Positions 29,517 to 38,986 of a stretch of DNA of 64,000 bases are shown in pieces. Source of the DNA: Mitsuaria sp. PDC51 (lineage in GTDB: Bacteria; Pseudomonadota; Gammaproteobacteria; Burkholderiales; Burkholderiaceae_C); contig NZ_FOZE01000002.1 of the NCBI RefSeq assembly GCF_900113225.1, positions 1,922,001-1,986,000 of the forward strand, written 5' to 3'. Position 1 is the first letter of the stretch. Each line of letters starts with the position of its first letter. The translations under genes were made by a program, and so were the position numbers. Under the pieces are notes generated by a model that worked only from the letters and a program-made list of their open reading frames with translations, did not search any database and had not been told where the DNA came from.

Positions 29517-30755
29517 ATGAGCAGTTCCCCGGGCCCGGCGCCCGCCGCTGCCCCGCACGGCGAGCACGCCGAGCCCGGCACCCGCGCCTACCGCCGCATC
29601 GCGTTCGCGCTGTTCCTGGCCGGCTTCACCACCTTCTCGCTGCTGTACAGCGTGCAGCCGCTGCTGCCGCTGTTCGCGGCGGAATTCCAGGTCGGCGCGG
29701 CGACGAGCGCGCTGTCGCTGTCGCTGGCGACCGGTGCGCTCGCGTTCGCGATCCTCTGCGCCGGGGCGCTGTCGGAGAGCATGGACCGCAAGCGGCTGAT
29801 GTTCGCGTCGATGGCGATGGCGGCGCTGCTGAACCTGATCGCCTCGGTGGTGCCGGGCTGGCACGGGATGCTGGTGGCGCGGGCGCTGGAGGGCCTGGTG
29901 CTGGGCGGCGTCCCGGCGGTGGCGATGGCCTACCTGGCCGAGGAGATCCATCCGAAGGGCCTGGGCCGGGCGATGGGCCAGTACGTCGGCGGCACGGCCT
30001 TCGGCGGGATGATGGGCCGGGTCGGGGTGAGCCTGCTGAGCGATGCCTTCGGATGGCGGCCGGCGCTGTTCATCGTCAGCGTGCTGGGGCTGCTGGCGGC
30101 GATCGGCTTCTGGCTGCTGCTGCCGCCATCAAAGCACTTCGTGCGCCGCCGCGGCGTGACGCTGTCGGAGCATGTGGCCACGTGGCGGGCGCATCTCACG
30201 CATCCGATGCTGCCGCTGCTGTTCGGGATGGGCTTCCTGATGATGGGCATGTTCGTCGCGGTCTACAACTACGCCGGCTTCCGGCTGATGAGGCCGCCGT
30301 TCTCGCTGAGCCAGAGCGCGATCGGGCTGATCTTCTGCGCCTACCTCTTCGGCATTGCCGCGTCGGCGACGGCGGGCAGTCTGTCCGACCGCTTCGGGCG
30401 GGCGCCGGCGCTGCTGTCGGGCATCGCGCTGGCGACGGCGGGCGTGGGGCTCACGCTGCTGGCCTGGCTGCCGGCGGTGATCCTGGGCATCGTGCTGCTG
30501 ACGATCGGCTTCTTCGTCGCGCACTCGGTGAGCAGCGCCTGGGTCGGCGCGCTCGGCGGACGCAGCAAGGGCCATGCGGCTTCGCTCTACCTGCTCGCGT
30601 ACTACCTCGGCTCCAGCACGCTCGGCGCGATGGGCGGGTGGTTCTGGGACCACGGCGGCTGGGGCGCGCTGAGCGGGTACGCGATGGCGGTGCTGGCGGT
30701 GGCTGTGATCGCCGCGTGGGCCCTGCGGGCGCGCGGGCGCGCCGCCGACGCCTGA
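29517..30755 (+). CDS. MFS transporter (YnfM-like)
   Basis: A 412-residue major facilitator with 12 predicted helices in two halves. After an Ala/Pro leader the first helix is IAFALFLAGFTTFSLLYSVQPLLP, the fingerprint of the YnfM/AraJ-like drug/sugar exporter group, followed by the loop 2-3 SESMDRKR motif and the ADA-type SDRFGRAPALL. Substrate unknown. It lies 24 bases after the ubiH-like gene and may be cotranscribed. Confidence 0.9.
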   Translation: MSSSPGPAPAAAPHGEHAEPGTRAYRRIAFALFLAGFTTFSLLYSVQPLLPLFAAEFQVGAATSALSLSLATGALAFAILCAGALSESMDRKRLMFASMAMAALLNLIASVVPGWHGMLVARALEGLVLGGVPAVAMAYLAEEIHPKGLGRAMGQYVGGTAFGGMMGRVGVSLLSDAFGWRPALFIVSVLGLLAAIGFWLLLPPSKHFVRRRGVTLSEHVATWRAHLTHPMLPLLFGMGFLMMGMFVAVYNYAGFRLMRPPFSLSQSAIGLIFCAYLFGIAASATAGSLSDRFGRAPALLSGIALATAGVGLTLLAWLPAVILGIVLLTIGFFVAHSVSSAWVGALGGRSKGHAASLYLLAYYLGSSTLGAMGGWFWDHGGWGALSGYAMAVLAVAVIAAWALRARGRAADA

Positions 30756-30992
30756 GTCCGGCGAGCCACGCGCGCACCGCAGTGGCGCGTGCCGGCGGCA
30801 CGTCCACAGACCTGACACCACGCTGAACGCCGCGCTCCGGGTTTGCGAGTACGTAATCGCATGCGTGCAATCCGACACGCTTGATGCACCATGTTCCGAG
30901 AAGGCTGACGCCGTGCGTCCGGCTGTTTGTTGTACCGGCGCTCGAGGGTTGGCGTTCCGACCCCTCATGGACCAGACCATTCGGAGACAAAC

Positions 30993-32225
30993 ATGATGTT
31001 CAGCGCGCGTTGGATCACCGCTACCGCCCTGGCCGCCGCCAGCTTCGCCGCCCTCGCGGCCGACCCGATCAAGATCGGCGTCTCCGGCCCCTTCACCGGC
31101 GGTTCGTCGTCGATGGGCGTCAGCATGCGCGACGGTGTGCGATTGGCAGCTCAGGAAATCAACAAGAACGGCGGGGTCTTGGGCCGCCAGATCCAGCTCG
31201 TCGAGCGCGACGACGAGGCCAAGAACGAACGCGGCGTCCAGATCGCCCAGGAACTCATCAACCGCGAGAAGGTCGTCGCCACCGTCGGCTTCATCAACAC
31301 CGGTGTCGCGCTCGCCGCGCAGCGCTTCTACCAGGACGCCAAGATCCCGGTGATGAACAACGTGGCCACCGGCTCGGTGATCACCCAGCAGTTCAAGGAC
31401 CAGCCCGAGAACTACGTCTTCCGCAACGCCGCCCACGACTCGATCCAGGCGCCGATGATCGTCGAGGAGGCCATCACCCGCCGCGGCTTCAAGAAGGTCG
31501 CCATCCTGGCCGACTCCACCAACTACGGCCAGCTCGGCCGCGCCGACCTGGAGAAGGCGCTCGAGCTCAAGGGCATCAAGCCCGTCGCCGTCGAGAAGTT
31601 CAACATCAAGGACGTCGACATGACGGCCCAGCTGCTCAAGGCCAAGGAGGCCGGCGCCGAGGCCATCCTGACCTACGGCATCGGCCCCGAGCTGGCGCAG
31701 ATCGCCAATGGCATGACCAAGCTTGGCTGGAAGGTGCCGATGGTGGGCAGCTGGACGCTGTCGATGGCCAACTACATCGACAATGCCGGCCCCGGCGGCG
31801 AAGGCGCGCGCATGCCGCAGACCTTCATCCAGGAACCGACCACGCCCAAGCGCCAGTCCTTCATCGTCAACTACCTCAAGACGTTCAACCCGAAGAACAG
31901 CCGCATCGACTCGCCGGTCTCGGCCGCGCAGGGCTACGACTCGATCTATCTGCTGGCCGCGGCGATCAAGCAGGCCGGCAGCACCGAAGGGCCCAAGGTC
32001 AAGGCCGCGCTCGAGGACCTGAAGGCGCCCGTCGAGGGCGTCGTCACGACCTACAACAAGCCCTTCACCAAGACCGACCACGAGGCCATCACCGCCAACA
32101 TCCCGGTGTTCGGCGAGGTGAAGGGCCAGCGCGTGGTCTATGCCTACGAGGCCGACTTCAAGGCGGCCTCCGAGGTCAAGGTCAAGGACGTCAACGCCAA
32201 GGGCGCCTTGACCCAGAAGAAGTGA
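30993..32225 (+). CDS. livJ: Branched-chain amino acid ABC transporter, periplasmic binding protein
   Basis: A 410-residue type I periplasmic binding protein with a Sec signal (cleavage near ALAA at residue 22-23), the mature start DPIKIGVSGPFTGGS, and a C-terminal GDVKGQRVVYAYEADF-like end. It would bind leucine, isoleucine, valine or a related amide for LivHMGF; specificity is uncertain. Start at ATG 30993 with GGAG seven bases upstream. A terminator follows directly, so livJ mRNA can be produced in excess over the membrane and ATPase genes. Confidence 0.93.
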   Translation: MMFSARWITATALAAASFAALAADPIKIGVSGPFTGGSSSMGVSMRDGVRLAAQEINKNGGVLGRQIQLVERDDEAKNERGVQIAQELINREKVVATVGFINTGVALAAQRFYQDAKIPVMNNVATGSVITQQFKDQPENYVFRNAAHDSIQAPMIVEEAITRRGFKKVAILADSTNYGQLGRADLEKALELKGIKPVAVEKFNIKDVDMTAQLLKAKEAGAEAILTYGIGPELAQIANGMTKLGWKVPMVGSWTLSMANYIDNAGPGGEGARMPQTFIQEPTTPKRQSFIVNYLKTFNPKNSRIDSPVSAAQGYDSIYLLAAAIKQAGSTEGPKVKAALEDLKAPVEGVVTTYNKPFTKTDHEAITANIPVFGEVKGQRVVYAYEADFKAASEVKVKDVNAKGALTQKK

Positions 32226-32233
32226 CCCCACGA

Positions 32234-32260
32234 AACGGCCGCCCGGTGCGGCCGTTTTTT
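32234..32260 (+). terminator. Rho-independent terminator/attenuator after livJ
   Basis: AACGGCCGC pairs with GCGGCCGTT across a five-base loop, followed by a run of Ts (TTTTTT). It lies 9 bases after the livJ stop and 25 bases before livH, so it would reduce read-through into livHMGF. Confidence 0.9.
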
Positions 32261-32284
32261 CTTCCCTGACGTCCCGGACTCCGT

Positions 32285-33160
32285 ATGCAGATCCTGACCC
32301 AACTGGTGTTCAGCGGCATCGCGCTCGGCATGATCTACGCGGTCATCGCCTTCGGCTACCAGCTGACCTTCTCCACCTCCGACACCCTCAACTTCGGCCA
32401 GGGGGACGCGCTGATGCTGGGCGCGCTCGTGGGCCTGACGCTGGTCGGGCACGGCGTGAACTACTGGCTGATGATCCCGCTGGTGTGCCTGTTCGGCGCG
32501 CTGCAGGGCGCCTTCGTCGAGCGCATCGGCGTGCGCCCCGCCATCAAGATCAAGTCGGAGTTCGGCTGGATCATGTCCACCATCGCGCTGGGCATCATCT
32601 TCAAGAACGTGGCCGAGAACGTCTGGGGCCGCGACGACCTGAAGTTCCCGTCGCCGCTGCCGGAGGCGCCGATCAAGCTGCTCGGCGCCAACGTGCTGCC
32701 GATGGAGATCCTGGTCGTGGTGGGCGCGCTGCTGATGATGCTGGCGGTCGAGCTCTTCAACCGGCGCTCGATCTACGGCCGCGCGGTCGTGGCGACCTTC
32801 AACGACCGCGACGCCGCCAAGCTGATGGGCATCAACACGGGTCTGGTGATCACCTTCTCGTACGCACTGTCGTCGCTGACGGCGGCCTTCGCCGGGGTGC
32901 TGATCGCGCCGCTCACGCTCACGGGCGCCACGATGGGCGCGGTGCTCGGCCTGAAGGCCTTCGCGGTGGCGATCATCGGCGGGCTGACCTCGGGCATGGG
33001 CATCATCGTCGGTGGGATCATCCTGGGCATCGCCGAGACGACCACCGGCTTCTACCTGTCCACCGGCTACAAGGACGTGCCGGGCCTGGTGCTGCTGCTG
33101 ATCGTGCTGGCGCTCAAGCCGGCCGGCCTGTTCGGCAAGACCGCGATCAAGAAGGTCTGA
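32285..33160 (+). CDS. livH: Branched-chain amino acid ABC transporter permease
   Basis: A 291-residue inner-membrane permease with 8-9 helices, N-terminus LTQLVFSGIALGMIYAVIAFGY and the conserved GLKAFAVAIIGGLTSGMGIIVGG coupling segment of LivH. Forms the channel together with the LivM domain. Followed six bases later by the livMG fusion gene. Confidence 0.94.
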   Translation: MQILTQLVFSGIALGMIYAVIAFGYQLTFSTSDTLNFGQGDALMLGALVGLTLVGHGVNYWLMIPLVCLFGALQGAFVERIGVRPAIKIKSEFGWIMSTIALGIIFKNVAENVWGRDDLKFPSPLPEAPIKLLGANVLPMEILVVVGALLMMLAVELFNRRSIYGRAVVATFNDRDAAKLMGINTGLVITFSYALSSLTAAFAGVLIAPLTLTGATMGAVLGLKAFAVAIIGGLTSGMGIIVGGIILGIAETTTGFYLSTGYKDVPGLVLLLIVLALKPAGLFGKTAIKKV

Positions 33161-33166
33161 GCCCCC

Positions 33167-35098
33167 ATGACGACCAAGATCAATCCGAAGAAATTCGTCG
33201 CGGGCGCCGTGGCCATCGTGGCGCTGTTCGCGTTCCCGCTGGTGTCGGGCAACCCGTACTACATCCACCTGGTCGAGACCATCATGATCTACGCGATCGT
33301 GCTGTTCGGCCTGGACATCGTGGTCGGCTACACCGGGCAGGTCTCGCTGGGCCATGCCGGGCTGTTCGGCATCGGCGCCTACACCGCCGGCGTGCTGATC
33401 ACCAAGTTCGGGCTCTGGATCCTGGTGACGCTGCCACTGGCGGTCGGCGTGACGGCCGCCTTCGGCGCGCTGCTGGCCCTGCCGGCGCTGCGCGTGACCG
33501 GGCCCTACCTCGCGATGGTGACCCTGGCCTTCGGCACCATCATCCAGATCCTGATCAACGAGATGGACTTCCTGACCAACGGGCCCATGGGCATCACGCT
33601 CACCAAGCCCAAGCTGCTGGGCCACCAGCTCGACGAGACGGAGTTCTACTGGCTGGTCGCGGTGATGCTGCTGGCGTCGCTGGTGTTCGTGCATCGCGTG
33701 CTGCGCTCCCACCTGGGCCGCGCGTTCGAGGCGCTGCGCGGCAGCCCGGTGGCGTCGGACTGCATGGGCGTCTCGGTCTACCGCTACAAGGTCTACGCCT
33801 TCGTGGTCAGCGCCGGGCTGGCCGGCCTGGCCGGCGCGCTGTACGCCTACTCCGAGCAGTACATCTCGCCCAACACCTACAACTTCGAGCTGACGGTGAT
33901 GTTTTTGCTGGCCATCATCATGGGCGGCCGCAAGACCCGCACCGGCGCGCTGCTGGGCGCCGCGATCATCGTGCTGCTGCCCAAGCTGCTCGACGACCTG
34001 CAGCTGTTCCGCTACGTGTCGGTGGCCTTTGCGCTGCTGGTGGTGGCGGTGACCGTCGTGGCGCTGCGCCGCGGCAAGGTCGGCGGCGTGCAGGCGGCGG
34101 TGCCGGTGGTGGGCAGCATCGCGCTGGCGGGGCTGTCCTTCGTGCTGGAGACGATGACCGACTGGCGCCTGTCGATCTTCGGGCTCATCACGCTGTTCGT
34201 CGTCTACTACCTGCAGGACGGCATCGTCGGCTTCGTGCGCGGCGCGCTGCACATCAAGGCCAAGCCGGTGGGCGAGGGCGGCCCGGTGGCCGAGAAACCC
34301 GCGGACGCCATCGCGCGGGCCGGCGGCGCGGATGAGCTGCTCATCGACGCGCGGGGCGTGCTGATGCAGTTCGGCGGCCTGAAGGCGCTCAACAACGTCG
34401 ACCTGCAGGTGCGCCGCGGCACGATCCACGGCCTGATCGGCCCGAACGGCTCGGGCAAGAGCACGATGATGAATGTGCTGACCGGCATCTACGTGCCGAC
34501 GGCGGGCGAGCTGCGCTTCGTCGACCGCTCGCTGGTGGGGCGCACCTCGGCCGACATCGCGCTGTCGGGCATCGCGCGGACCTTCCAGAACGTGCAGCTG
34601 TTCGGCGAGATGAGCGCGCTGCACAACGTGATGGTGGCGCTGCATCACAGCTTCGGCAGCAACCTGGTGCAGGTGGCGCTGCACTCGCCGCGCTACAACG
34701 CGGAGGACGCGCAGGCCCGGGCCCGGGCGCTCGGCCTGCTGGAGTTCGTCGGACTGGGGGAGCTGGCCTTCGAGGAGGCGCGCAACCTGCCCTACGGCAA
34801 GCAGCGGCTGCTGGAGATCGCGCGGGCGCTGGCGCTGGACCCGAAGCTGCTGCTGCTGGACGAACCCGCGGCCGGCCTGACGGCGCCGGACATCAAGGAG
34901 CTGATGCGCATCATCGGCAAGATCCGCGACCACGGCATCACGGTGATCCTGATCGAGCACCACATGGACGTGGTGATGGGCATCTGCGACGTGGTGTCGG
35001 TGCTGGACTTCGGCCAGAAGATCGCCGAGGGCAGGCCGGCGCAAGTGCAGGCCGATCCCAAGGTGATCGAGGCCTACCTCGGCGGCCAGCCGGCCTGA
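33167..35098 (+). CDS. livMG: LivM permease fused to LivG ATP-binding protein
   Basis: A 643-residue fusion. Residues 1-290 form the LivM permease (DIVVGYTGQVSLGHAGLFGI, then a GLAGALYAY segment and KTRTGALLGA). A 100-residue linker with extra helices and an Ala/Gly tail precedes residues about 385-640, a LivG-type ATPase with Walker A GPNGSGKS, Q-loop RTFQNVQLF, signature-like LPYGKQRLLEIARALAL, Walker B LLLDEPAAGL and switch histidine LIEHHMD. Such permease-ATPase fusions occur in Burkholderiales. With livH and livF it would form the complete transporter. Confidence 0.92.
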   Translation: MTTKINPKKFVAGAVAIVALFAFPLVSGNPYYIHLVETIMIYAIVLFGLDIVVGYTGQVSLGHAGLFGIGAYTAGVLITKFGLWILVTLPLAVGVTAAFGALLALPALRVTGPYLAMVTLAFGTIIQILINEMDFLTNGPMGITLTKPKLLGHQLDETEFYWLVAVMLLASLVFVHRVLRSHLGRAFEALRGSPVASDCMGVSVYRYKVYAFVVSAGLAGLAGALYAYSEQYISPNTYNFELTVMFLLAIIMGGRKTRTGALLGAAIIVLLPKLLDDLQLFRYVSVAFALLVVAVTVVALRRGKVGGVQAAVPVVGSIALAGLSFVLETMTDWRLSIFGLITLFVVYYLQDGIVGFVRGALHIKAKPVGEGGPVAEKPADAIARAGGADELLIDARGVLMQFGGLKALNNVDLQVRRGTIHGLIGPNGSGKSTMMNVLTGIYVPTAGELRFVDRSLVGRTSADIALSGIARTFQNVQLFGEMSALHNVMVALHHSFGSNLVQVALHSPRYNAEDAQARARALGLLEFVGLGELAFEEARNLPYGKQRLLEIARALALDPKLLLLDEPAAGLTAPDIKELMRIIGKIRDHGITVILIEHHMDVVMGICDVVSVLDFGQKIAEGRPAQVQADPKVIEAYLGGQPA

Positions 35099-35116
35099 GC
35101 GCGGAGCGGAACAGAC

Positions 35117-35839
<723 letters not shown>

Positions 35840-35916
35840 CGCCGGGCCCGGGCGCCCGCCCGACCCGCGCGACGACTCCGATCGGGCATCGCGCGCCTCC
35901 AAGCAGTTGGAATCGC

Positions 35917-35932
35917 CGCGATGTCCATCGCG
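35917..35932. promoter_or_regulatory. Perfect hairpin between livF and the nuclease-like gene
   Basis: CGCGATG and CATCGCG form a perfect seven-base stem with a TC loop in the 178-base spacer before the 36-kb gene. It may be an operator or part of a terminator; no T run follows. Confidence 0.25.
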
Positions 35933-36017
35933 AATGCAGGAGTGCCGCGGGTCGACGCGCTGCCTAGAGTGACTGCCTCGCCCCGCTCCGGGGCTTCTCC
36001 TCCAGCGAGGTGCAGTC

Positions 36018-37085
36018 ATGACGAACACTCCCCAGCGCGAGCCCGATCGACCGCCGGTCGAGGCCTGGCAGGCGCAGGGCCTCTATCCGTTCTCCCGCGA
36101 TCCGGAGACGCCGGTCGAACTGTTGGAACGACAGCTGTTCGACCAGGTTGCGTGGCACCTGTCGCGCTTTCATCCGGTGTTTCGCACCCTGGCGCCGGAG
36201 GCGGTGGCCCTGCAGTTCCGGGTGCTCCGGCAGGCCGTCGAATGCGGTCCCGAGGAACTCCAGGCGCTGTTGACCGAGGTGCTCAACCTGCCGGCGGAGG
36301 ACCGCCAGAGGATGGCGGAACTGCTGAAGGACGTGTCCTTGTCCTCGGTGATCCGCGAATCCCATGTGGTGACCCAGCGCCTTCAGCTGCTCGACGGGCT
36401 GGAGACGCTCCTGTTCGATGAAGTGCTGCGACCGCACGTCAAGGAGCGTGGGGAACTGCACCGCATCGTCGCGCGCAACCCCTGGCTGTTCGGAGACGAG
36501 TTCGCGCTTTCAGTGGACAACCGATCATTGACGGAGGTGCTGCGCAAGCACCGGGAACTGCTGGGACGCAATGTCGCGATCGATGAGCCCATCGAGGCGG
36601 TCGGCGACAAGCGCTCGATCATCGACCTCATGTTCTCCCGTGCGACCAGGCGGCACCAACCGTCGACGCTGGAGCACCTCGTCGTCGAGTTGAAGGCGCC
36701 GCGTGTCGCGATCGGGCGCAGGGAGATCAACCAGATCTCCGACTACGCGCTGGACGTCACGGGCGACGAACGATTCCTGTCTGTGAAAGTCAAGTGGTCG
36801 TTCTGGCTGGTGGGGCGGGACATCGAAGAAGGCTCGCGGAACCGCGCGAGGCTGCAGGAAGAGCTGCATTTGCGCAGCCCGTTCAACTATTCCGTCCACG
36901 TCGTGACCTGGGCGCAGTTGATCGACGAGAACCGGGCCCGCCTGCAATTCCTCCAGGAAACCCTGGACTACAAGGCCAGTCGGCAGGCGGGACTGAAACA
37001 TCTGCAGCGTCGCTATCCCGACTGCCTCGGAGAGGTGGTGCAGCGCGCGCAGGAGCCGCAGGCCCCGTATGCGCGCGCGGGGTGA
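36018..37085 (+). CDS. Stand-alone PD-(D/E)XK nuclease-like protein (Shedu/DUF4263-like C-terminus)
   Basis: A 355-residue protein of unknown function. Residues 1-140 are mostly helical and not recognised. From about 145 it has the ELHRIVARNPWLFGDEF segment that I know from Shedu/DUF4263-type nucleases and from the C-termini of some GHKL ATPases. The core then offers IIDLMF with Asp203, HLVVELKAP with Glu224-x-Lys226 and EINQISDYAL with Gln239, a complete D...ExK...Q set of the PD-(D/E)XK fold. The later WSFWLVGRDIEEGSR segment also fits. The partner domain normally found upstream (ATPase) is missing and no partner gene is adjacent. Base composition seems lower in GC than the liv genes. Convergent with the SDR gene. 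Confidence 0.65.
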   Translation: MTNTPQREPDRPPVEAWQAQGLYPFSRDPETPVELLERQLFDQVAWHLSRFHPVFRTLAPEAVALQFRVLRQAVECGPEELQALLTEVLNLPAEDRQRMAELLKDVSLSSVIRESHVVTQRLQLLDGLETLLFDEVLRPHVKERGELHRIVARNPWLFGDEFALSVDNRSLTEVLRKHRELLGRNVAIDEPIEAVGDKRSIIDLMFSRATRRHQPSTLEHLVVELKAPRVAIGRREINQISDYALDVTGDERFLSVKVKWSFWLVGRDIEEGSRNRARLQEELHLRSPFNYSVHVVTWAQLIDENRARLQFLQETLDYKASRQAGLKHLQRRYPDCLGEVVQRAQEPQAPYARAG

Positions 37086-37091
37086 GACCGA

Positions 37092-37901
37092 TCAGACAAA
37101 CATGCCGCCCGACGCTTCCACGCGCTGCGCGTTGACCCAGCGGTTGTCGTCCGACAGCAGCGAGGCGACGACCGGTCCGATGTCATCCGGCAAGCCGACG
37201 CGGCCCAGCGCGGTGACCGACGCGACAAGGGCGTTGACCTGTGCGTTGTCGCGCACCGTGCCGCCGCCGAAGTCGGTCTCGATCGCGCCGGGCGCGAGCG
37301 TGTTCACGCGGATGCCTCGCGCGCCGAACTCCTTGGCCATGTAGCGCGTCATCACCTCGACGCCGCCCTTCATCGTCGCGTACGCGCCGTAGCCGGGCAT
37401 CGCGAAGCGCGCCAGGCCGCTGGACACGTTCAGCACGCTGCCGCCGTCGTTCATCAGCGGCAGCAGCGCCTGCGTCAGGAAGAACGGGCCCTTCAGGTGC
37501 ACACGCATCAGTTCGTCGAACTGGGCCTCGGTGGTGTCGGCCAGCGGCGCATGCACGCCCATGCCGGCGTTGTTGACCAGGTGGTCGAAGCGCTCGCGCT
37601 GCCAATGCTGCTGGAGCGTCTGCTTCAGCGCCTGGGCGAAGGCCGGGAAGCTGCCGCTGTCGCCCACGTCGAGCGGCAAGGCCGCCGCGCGGCCGCCCAG
37701 CTGGCGGATCTCGTCGATGACCGCCTGCGCCTCGGCCTGCTGGCTGCGGTAGGTCACGATGCTGTCGATGCCACGGCGGGCGAGGTGCACGGCGGCGTTG
37801 CGGCCCAATCCGCGGCTGCCGCCGGTGATCAGCGCGATGCGGGTCGGGGTGGAGGTGGAAGCGGAAATGGAGGCGGAAGTGGAAGCGGTGGTCGTCGTCA
37901 T
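37092..37901 (-). CDS. Short-chain dehydrogenase/reductase
   Basis: A 269-residue SDR oxidoreductase with the cofactor motif TGGSRGLG (26-33), NNAG (110-113) and the catalytic Ser160 or Ser161 with Tyr174 and Lys178 (YATMK). NADPH or NADH use is not clear; the residue pattern after the second strand (TYRS) suggests NADP(H). Residues 1-20 are a Ser/Thr/Ala repeat (ASTSASISAST) encoded by a short tandem DNA repeat; the start at 37901 is nevertheless supported by AGGAG seven bases upstream. Divergent from a LysR gene that probably regulates it. Substrate unknown. Confidence 0.92.
   Translation of the reverse strand: MTTTTASTSASISASTSTPTRIALITGGSRGLGRNAAVHLARRGIDSIVTYRSQQAEAQAVIDEIRQLGGRAAALPLDVGDSGSFPAFAQALKQTLQQHWQRERFDHLVNNAGMGVHAPLADTTEAQFDELMRVHLKGPFFLTQALLPLMNDGGSVLNVSSGLARFAMPGYGAYATMKGGVEVMTRYMAKEFGARGIRVNTLAPGAIETDFGGGTVRDNAQVNALVASVTALGRVGLPDDIGPVVASLLSDDNRWVNAQRVEASGGMFV
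37851..37888 (-). repeat. GGAAG-rich microsatellite in the SDR gene start
   Basis: Imperfect repeats of a GGAAGCGGAA-like unit encode the Ser/Thr/Ala leader of the SDR. Typical of slippage-prone DNA. Confidence 0.6.
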
Positions 37902-38008
37902 GGTGAGCTCCTGCTGGGGTCGGTGAATCGGATGCAGGAACTTTATTGATCGATGGATGGCGTATAAATCGTCATGAACCGATTTGACCGTTCACGCGAA
38001 ACGAACAA

Positions 38009-38980
38009 ATGAGCGATGCCCCCCTCCGCTTGCCGGCCTCCCCGCCGCCCTCGATCGAGACGCTCCAGGTCTTCGTCCGGGTCGCGGAACTGGCCAGCTT
38101 CACCCAGGCCGCGCAGAGCCTGGGCCTGCCCAAGGCCAGCGCGTCCACGGCCGTGCAGCGGCTCGAGGCCAGCCTGGGCACGCGGCTCTTCCACCGCACG
38201 ACGCGGCGCGTGCAGCTGACGCAGGACGGGCAGGCCTGCTACGAGCGCTGCAAAGACCTGCTGGCCGACCTCGACGACATGCAGACCATGTTCCAGCCGG
38301 CCGCCAGCGGCCTGCGCGGCCGGCTGCGGGTGGACATGCCGATGCGGATCGCCCAGGACCTCGTCGTCCCGCGACTGCCGGAGTTCCTCGCGGCGCACCC
38401 GGGGCTGGAGGTCGAGCTCAGCAGCACCGATCGCCGCGTCGACCTCGTGCGCGAGGGTTTCGACTGCGTGCTGCGGGTGGGGCCGCTCGGCGATTCCACC
38501 CTGGTGGCCCGGCCGCTGGGCGCGCTGGCGATGGCCAACCTCGCCAGCGCCGCCTACATCGCCGAGTTCGGCATGCCGGAGTCCCTCGAGGACCTGGCCC
38601 GCCATCGGCTCGTCCAGTACGTGACGACGCTGGGTCAGCGATGCCCCGGCTTCGAATGGTGCGACGACGCCGGCGCGACGCACTTCGTGCCGATGACCGG
38701 CGCGCTGACGGTGAGCGATTCCGGCTCCTACGCGGCGGCCTGCCTGGCCGGGCTGGGCCTCACGCAGGTGCCGCGCCACGGGATCGAGGCGGAGGTGCTG
38801 GACGGCCGGCTGGTGGAGGTGCTGCCCCGCTTCCGGCCCGCGCCGATGCCGGTGCACCTGCTCTACGCGCACCGGCGCCAGTTGCCGCGGCGGGTGCAGG
38901 CCTTCATGCAATGGCTGGCCGAGCTGCTGGCGCCGCGGCTGTTGCCGCTATCCTCTGCCTCCTCGGTACCCACCTCCTGA
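38009..38980 (+). CDS. LysR family transcriptional regulator
   Basis: A 323-residue LysR regulator with the N-terminal HTH (SIETLQVFVRVAELASFTQA, LPKASASTAVQRLEASLG, then QLTQDGQACYERC) and a substrate-binding domain. The ATG at 38009 is 107 bases from the divergent SDR start, so the shared spacer (AT-richer, with ATTGATCGATGGATGGCG) is the likely operator. Followed six bases later by a diguanylate cyclase frame that may be translated from a TTG. Confidence 0.92.
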   Translation: MSDAPLRLPASPPPSIETLQVFVRVAELASFTQAAQSLGLPKASASTAVQRLEASLGTRLFHRTTRRVQLTQDGQACYERCKDLLADLDDMQTMFQPAASGLRGRLRVDMPMRIAQDLVVPRLPEFLAAHPGLEVELSSTDRRVDLVREGFDCVLRVGPLGDSTLVARPLGALAMANLASAAYIAEFGMPESLEDLARHRLVQYVTTLGQRCPGFEWCDDAGATHFVPMTGALTVSDSGSYAAACLAGLGLTQVPRHGIEAEVLDGRLVEVLPRFRPAPMPVHLLYAHRRQLPRRVQAFMQWLAELLAPRLLPLSSASSVPTS

Positions 38981-38986
38981 ACCGCC

